A stretch of 64,000 nt of DNA from Paraspadella gotoi (taxonomy: Eukaryota > Chaetognatha). The position numbers and the translations under genes were made by a program. Every line of letters begins with the position of its first letter. The first letter of the stretch is position 1. Positions 61,400 through 64,000 of this stretch are shown here, piece after piece. Under the pieces are notes generated by a model that searched no databases, was not told the origin of the DNA, and was given only the letters and a program-made list of their open reading frames with translations. Location of the stretch: assembly GCA_051294375.1 (NCBI GenBank), contig CM119269.1:7871225-7935224 (forward strand), written 5' to 3'.

Positions 61400-63623
61400 A
61401 TGCTGACGGACGAGACGAAAGTACGCGTCGTTCATCTGATTCGTCCTTTATCTCTAGCGGAAATAAACGGCGGCTCGGAAAACGCGTTGAAAGTTACCAG
61501 AACTGAAGGTACTAATATATTATCATAATAATTTATTTACTCAAATATTTTTTTCATTTAGGTTTTCCCTCTTTTCTGTCACAGACGGCTTTAACGTCGC
61601 ACTGATAAATTCTCACGATGGAATTACCTGCAGCGGCAAATACTGTTACGACAATTTTGAGTCGTCTTCAGTGGAACAAATTTACGAAGGTAAATCATTC
61701 ACATACATTCGACGATTCGAAAAACCGATCAACAAATAATATCGTCTTCCACAGAGACCTGCGTGGATCAAGTCGAAAAGATGGAGCACGGTACCAACGT
61801 AACACTCCTGGCCGTGGGTCCGAATTTGACAGGGAAAACGAGTTTAATGACGGGAGGCGATCGAGGGATTGGCATCGGGATCAGGGCGATGAGACAAGGT
61901 CTGGCGAGGAGATTGGGGGGGGGAAAGAAATTATGAGCGGGATTTTCGCATTTTCACATTATTACAATATTTAGTGACGGAGATCGCCGCCGGTTTAAAG
62001 AGTCGCGGAAAGACGGTTCACGTCTCAATCAGCGCCGCTGAATTCGTCCCCGTCGACGTCCTACGCAACGAAGACGCTGACGACGCCGCGACCGATTCGC
62101 CCGCAAAAACCAAAATCCGCGACCTCCTCAATCCCCACGGTCGTCCCATTAAGATCGTGGAGAGAGCGGACGAGGTTGCGCTCGATGGGCTCGACGAAAT
62201 TATGGCGGAGCAAGGTGGGAATTTGTGGGAGGGCAAAGAAACCAAAGACGGCAGCTTTAGCTCTGTAAAAAGCTTCCCGATGATTTTCGATTTTCTACAT
62301 TTACAGAATTAGAGACGCTGTTCATTCAAGCCACTCGCGCCCGTCGCCTGGGCGTCACAGGCGATTCGCCCCATCACCCTTCCAGCGACGCCATCTACCG
62401 CATCCGACTCTCGCATAGCGACGCCGGTCGCAAATTGCGCGTGGTGGGTCGCCTCGACGTCGTCGACCTCGCGGGAATCCGCGCTGACCCGAATGGAAAC
62501 CGCGCCGCCGCCAACGCGCTCGGCGCTGTCGTCGCCACGCTCGGAAATCAGGCGCAAAAGGGAAGGCGGGCGCCGTACAAGGATTCATTTTTGACGCACG
62601 CACTGAGCGACGCCTTCGGAGGAAACTCCAGAACTGTGGTAAGGTAGCTGTAGCCGTAGGAGATCAAAGGAGGAAGTATGCAAAAGGGAATGTAAATGTA
62701 AACTCTCCCGCGACTTTCCCCGAAGGTTTTTGTCGCCCTGGCTCCCAGTAACAAGGCCGTCGAGGAGATCAAGGCATCGATGAGGTTGGCCAATTTCGCC
62801 AAAAACGTCGTAAACCAACCGATCGTCAACGTGGACCAAACGGAGAAAACCATTGATGATCTCAGGTCAAGAGTTGAACCAATGAACTATATGAAACGAT
62901 TATTTAAAACTGGACGAAAACGCAGAAATGAAATACTGCGGCGGAGGGACGAGCTTTCCGACGATCACTCGCCGCAACTGAAAACGAGAGAGATTCGTGA
63001 CATGGAGAGGCTCGTGGAAGAATTGCGTCTCGCCAAAAGGACCTCGCTCGACGAGAGGCGGAGACGCTCAGCGGAGGCGGCGAGAGAACGGATCAAGAAT
63101 TTGGCGGCTCTGGGAATGCTGGATTATGTCTTGAGAGGAAGAAAGGGTCAATTAAGGTAAGAATTATTAAGACCCGACGCCAAAAGAGAAATTATCCGGA
63201 AGGTCGTTGCAAGATATTAAGCAGTTGAGAGTTGTAAAAAAAAACTTAACTAGTAACGACTACAGAGTAGTCCTAAGTTTTGAGTTTCAGTTTGAGATAC
63301 TATAATTAAGCCTGCGTAGCTAAAAAAAAGTATTGATAAATACTTATTTTGACTACAGCGAACAACTGGAGGCACGTGTGACTTCCGCCCGAGCAACACG
63401 CGATCTTCTGGCATCGCAGTTTCGCGAACAGCGGAAGAAAGTCGAGGCCGTCAAGGAAGAGCTCGACAAAAAGACAGAAGAATACGGCGCTGCGGTCGCC
63501 GGCGAAGAAGTGGATGATGACGCTATCAAACATCTCGTCGAGGAGATTCACAGCCTCAAAGCGACGAAAGAAAGGGCGGCCGAAGAATTGCGTCGCTTGA
63601 AGGAGGAAAGGCGGAAAGCGCAG
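61400..63623 (+). CDS. Divergent kinesin-motor protein, partial at right edge
   Basis: Seven exons give 542 in-frame codons: 61,400-61,508; 61,585-61,689; 61,755-61,898; 61,975-62,214; 62,307-62,638; 62,726-63,156; 63,359-63,623. Motor landmarks appear in order: VRVVHLIRPLS, a P-loop (GPNLTGKT), KIRDLLNPHGRPIKIVE, a switch I region with SSDAIYRI where active kinesins have SSRSHAIF, DLAGIR where they have DLAGSE, APYKDSFLTHALSDAFGGN, and ASMRLANFAKNVVNQPIVN. Basic and Glu-rich coiled-coil helices follow. The P-loop is kept, but the switch I Arg/His and the switch II Glu are lost, so ATPase activity is doubtful. A donor (cag|gtgtat) follows the last exon, so the gene probably continues past the window, although reading through would end at 63,653. 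I cannot place it in a kinesin subfamily. Confidence 0.8.
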
Positions 63624-63654
63624 GTGTATAAAGAATTGGAGGTTGCTTTATGAA

Positions 63655-63795
63655 ATTGGTACAACCAATATAAAAATTATCAATCCATTTAATAAATAAG
63701 CTATCTTGCCCCTGACTTTGGACAGGCTTTGGTGGTTTAAGGCCTCCATTATTCTTACAAGATAATGACATAGCAGGTCTCTGCAAGCTTTCAAT
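63655..63795 (-). mobile_element. Dispersed repeat family R1 copy, inverted
   Basis: Reverse complement of 55,778-55,928 over about 140 bp with few differences. It follows directly on the last kinesin exon. Confidence 0.75.
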
Positions 63796-63944
63796 CAACA
63801 CTGTCTCGTATATTCACTCCGAGAGAACCTGGCTTCCTTATCAATGAAGTGGTATTTGAGAGAGAGAAAAAAACTTGGGAACCCTAATTTATCTAAATCG
63901 CTAGTCGTGATATTTAATCATGATTTATCTCTCTGACTCTCATA

Positions 63945-64000
63945 TATGGAGTGATGGAGGCCTTAAACCACCAAAGCCTGTCCAAAATCAGGCGGCAAGA
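63945..64000 (+). mobile_element. Dispersed repeat family R1 copy, cut by the window edge
   Basis: Begins gagtgatggaggccttaaac and runs to the window end in the R1 sequence. It is in the opposite orientation to the copy 150 bp upstream. Confidence 0.7.

Overview
This window is nuclear DNA from an invertebrate animal. The evidence is many short spliced exons with GT-AG borders, an animal-only gene set (ninjurin, CASC3/Barentsz, GIGYF, nostrin-like F-BAR, SLC9B2, EFHC2), tRNA-derived SINE-like repeats, MITEs and long (GA)n/(CT)n microsatellites. EFHC2 implies an animal with motile cilia. The sequence does not settle the phylum. An early-branching or marine lineage such as a sponge or cnidarian would fit, but that is only an inference. 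All gene names rest on recognising conserved protein motifs by eye.

Layout. Positions 1-13,500 hold no gene I can support. They carry microsatellites, a 27-bp minisatellite, a 123-bp satellite and a giant imperfect palindrome (about 6,612-12,498, arms about 2.9 kb, spacer about 46 bp). Each palindrome arm contains the same 540-bp MITE flanked by the same 8-bp target duplication. From 13,524 the window is gene-rich: a ninjurin (+, 13,524-16,863), GALNT1-type polypeptide GalNAc-transferase (-, 18,441-23,571), a small secreted cysteine-rich protein (+, 25,244-25,763), CASC3 (-, 28,093-36,862), SLC9B2/NHA2 (-, 37,386-39,530), a seven-finger C2H2 protein (-, 39,809-40,579), TAF10 (-, 40,742-41,246), GIGYF (-, 42,458-49,833), EFHC2 (+, 50,879-54,467), a nostrin-like F-BAR/SH3 protein (-, 54,998-59,873) and a divergent kinesin-motor protein (+, from 61,400, running off the right edge).

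How the genes relate. Several pairs are divergent with short shared upstream regions: GALNT1/secreted protein (with two perfect CRE palindromes), GIGYF/EFHC2, and nostrin-like/kinesin. TAF10, the zinc finger, SLC9B2 and CASC3 are stacked head-to-tail on the minus strand with gaps of only about 160, 280 and 520 bp. CASC3 (exon junction complex), GIGYF (translational repression with 4EHP) and TAF10 (TFIID/SAGA) are general gene-expression factors. EFHC2 is an axonemal protein, and the divergent kinesin carries an X-box-like site upstream.

The most unusual items are the giant palindrome, three hammerhead-ribozyme-like motifs in introns (two in CASC3, one in the nostrin-like gene), three GC-AG introns in EFHC2, and a kinesin motor that keeps its P-loop but has lost both partners of the switch I/switch II salt bridge.
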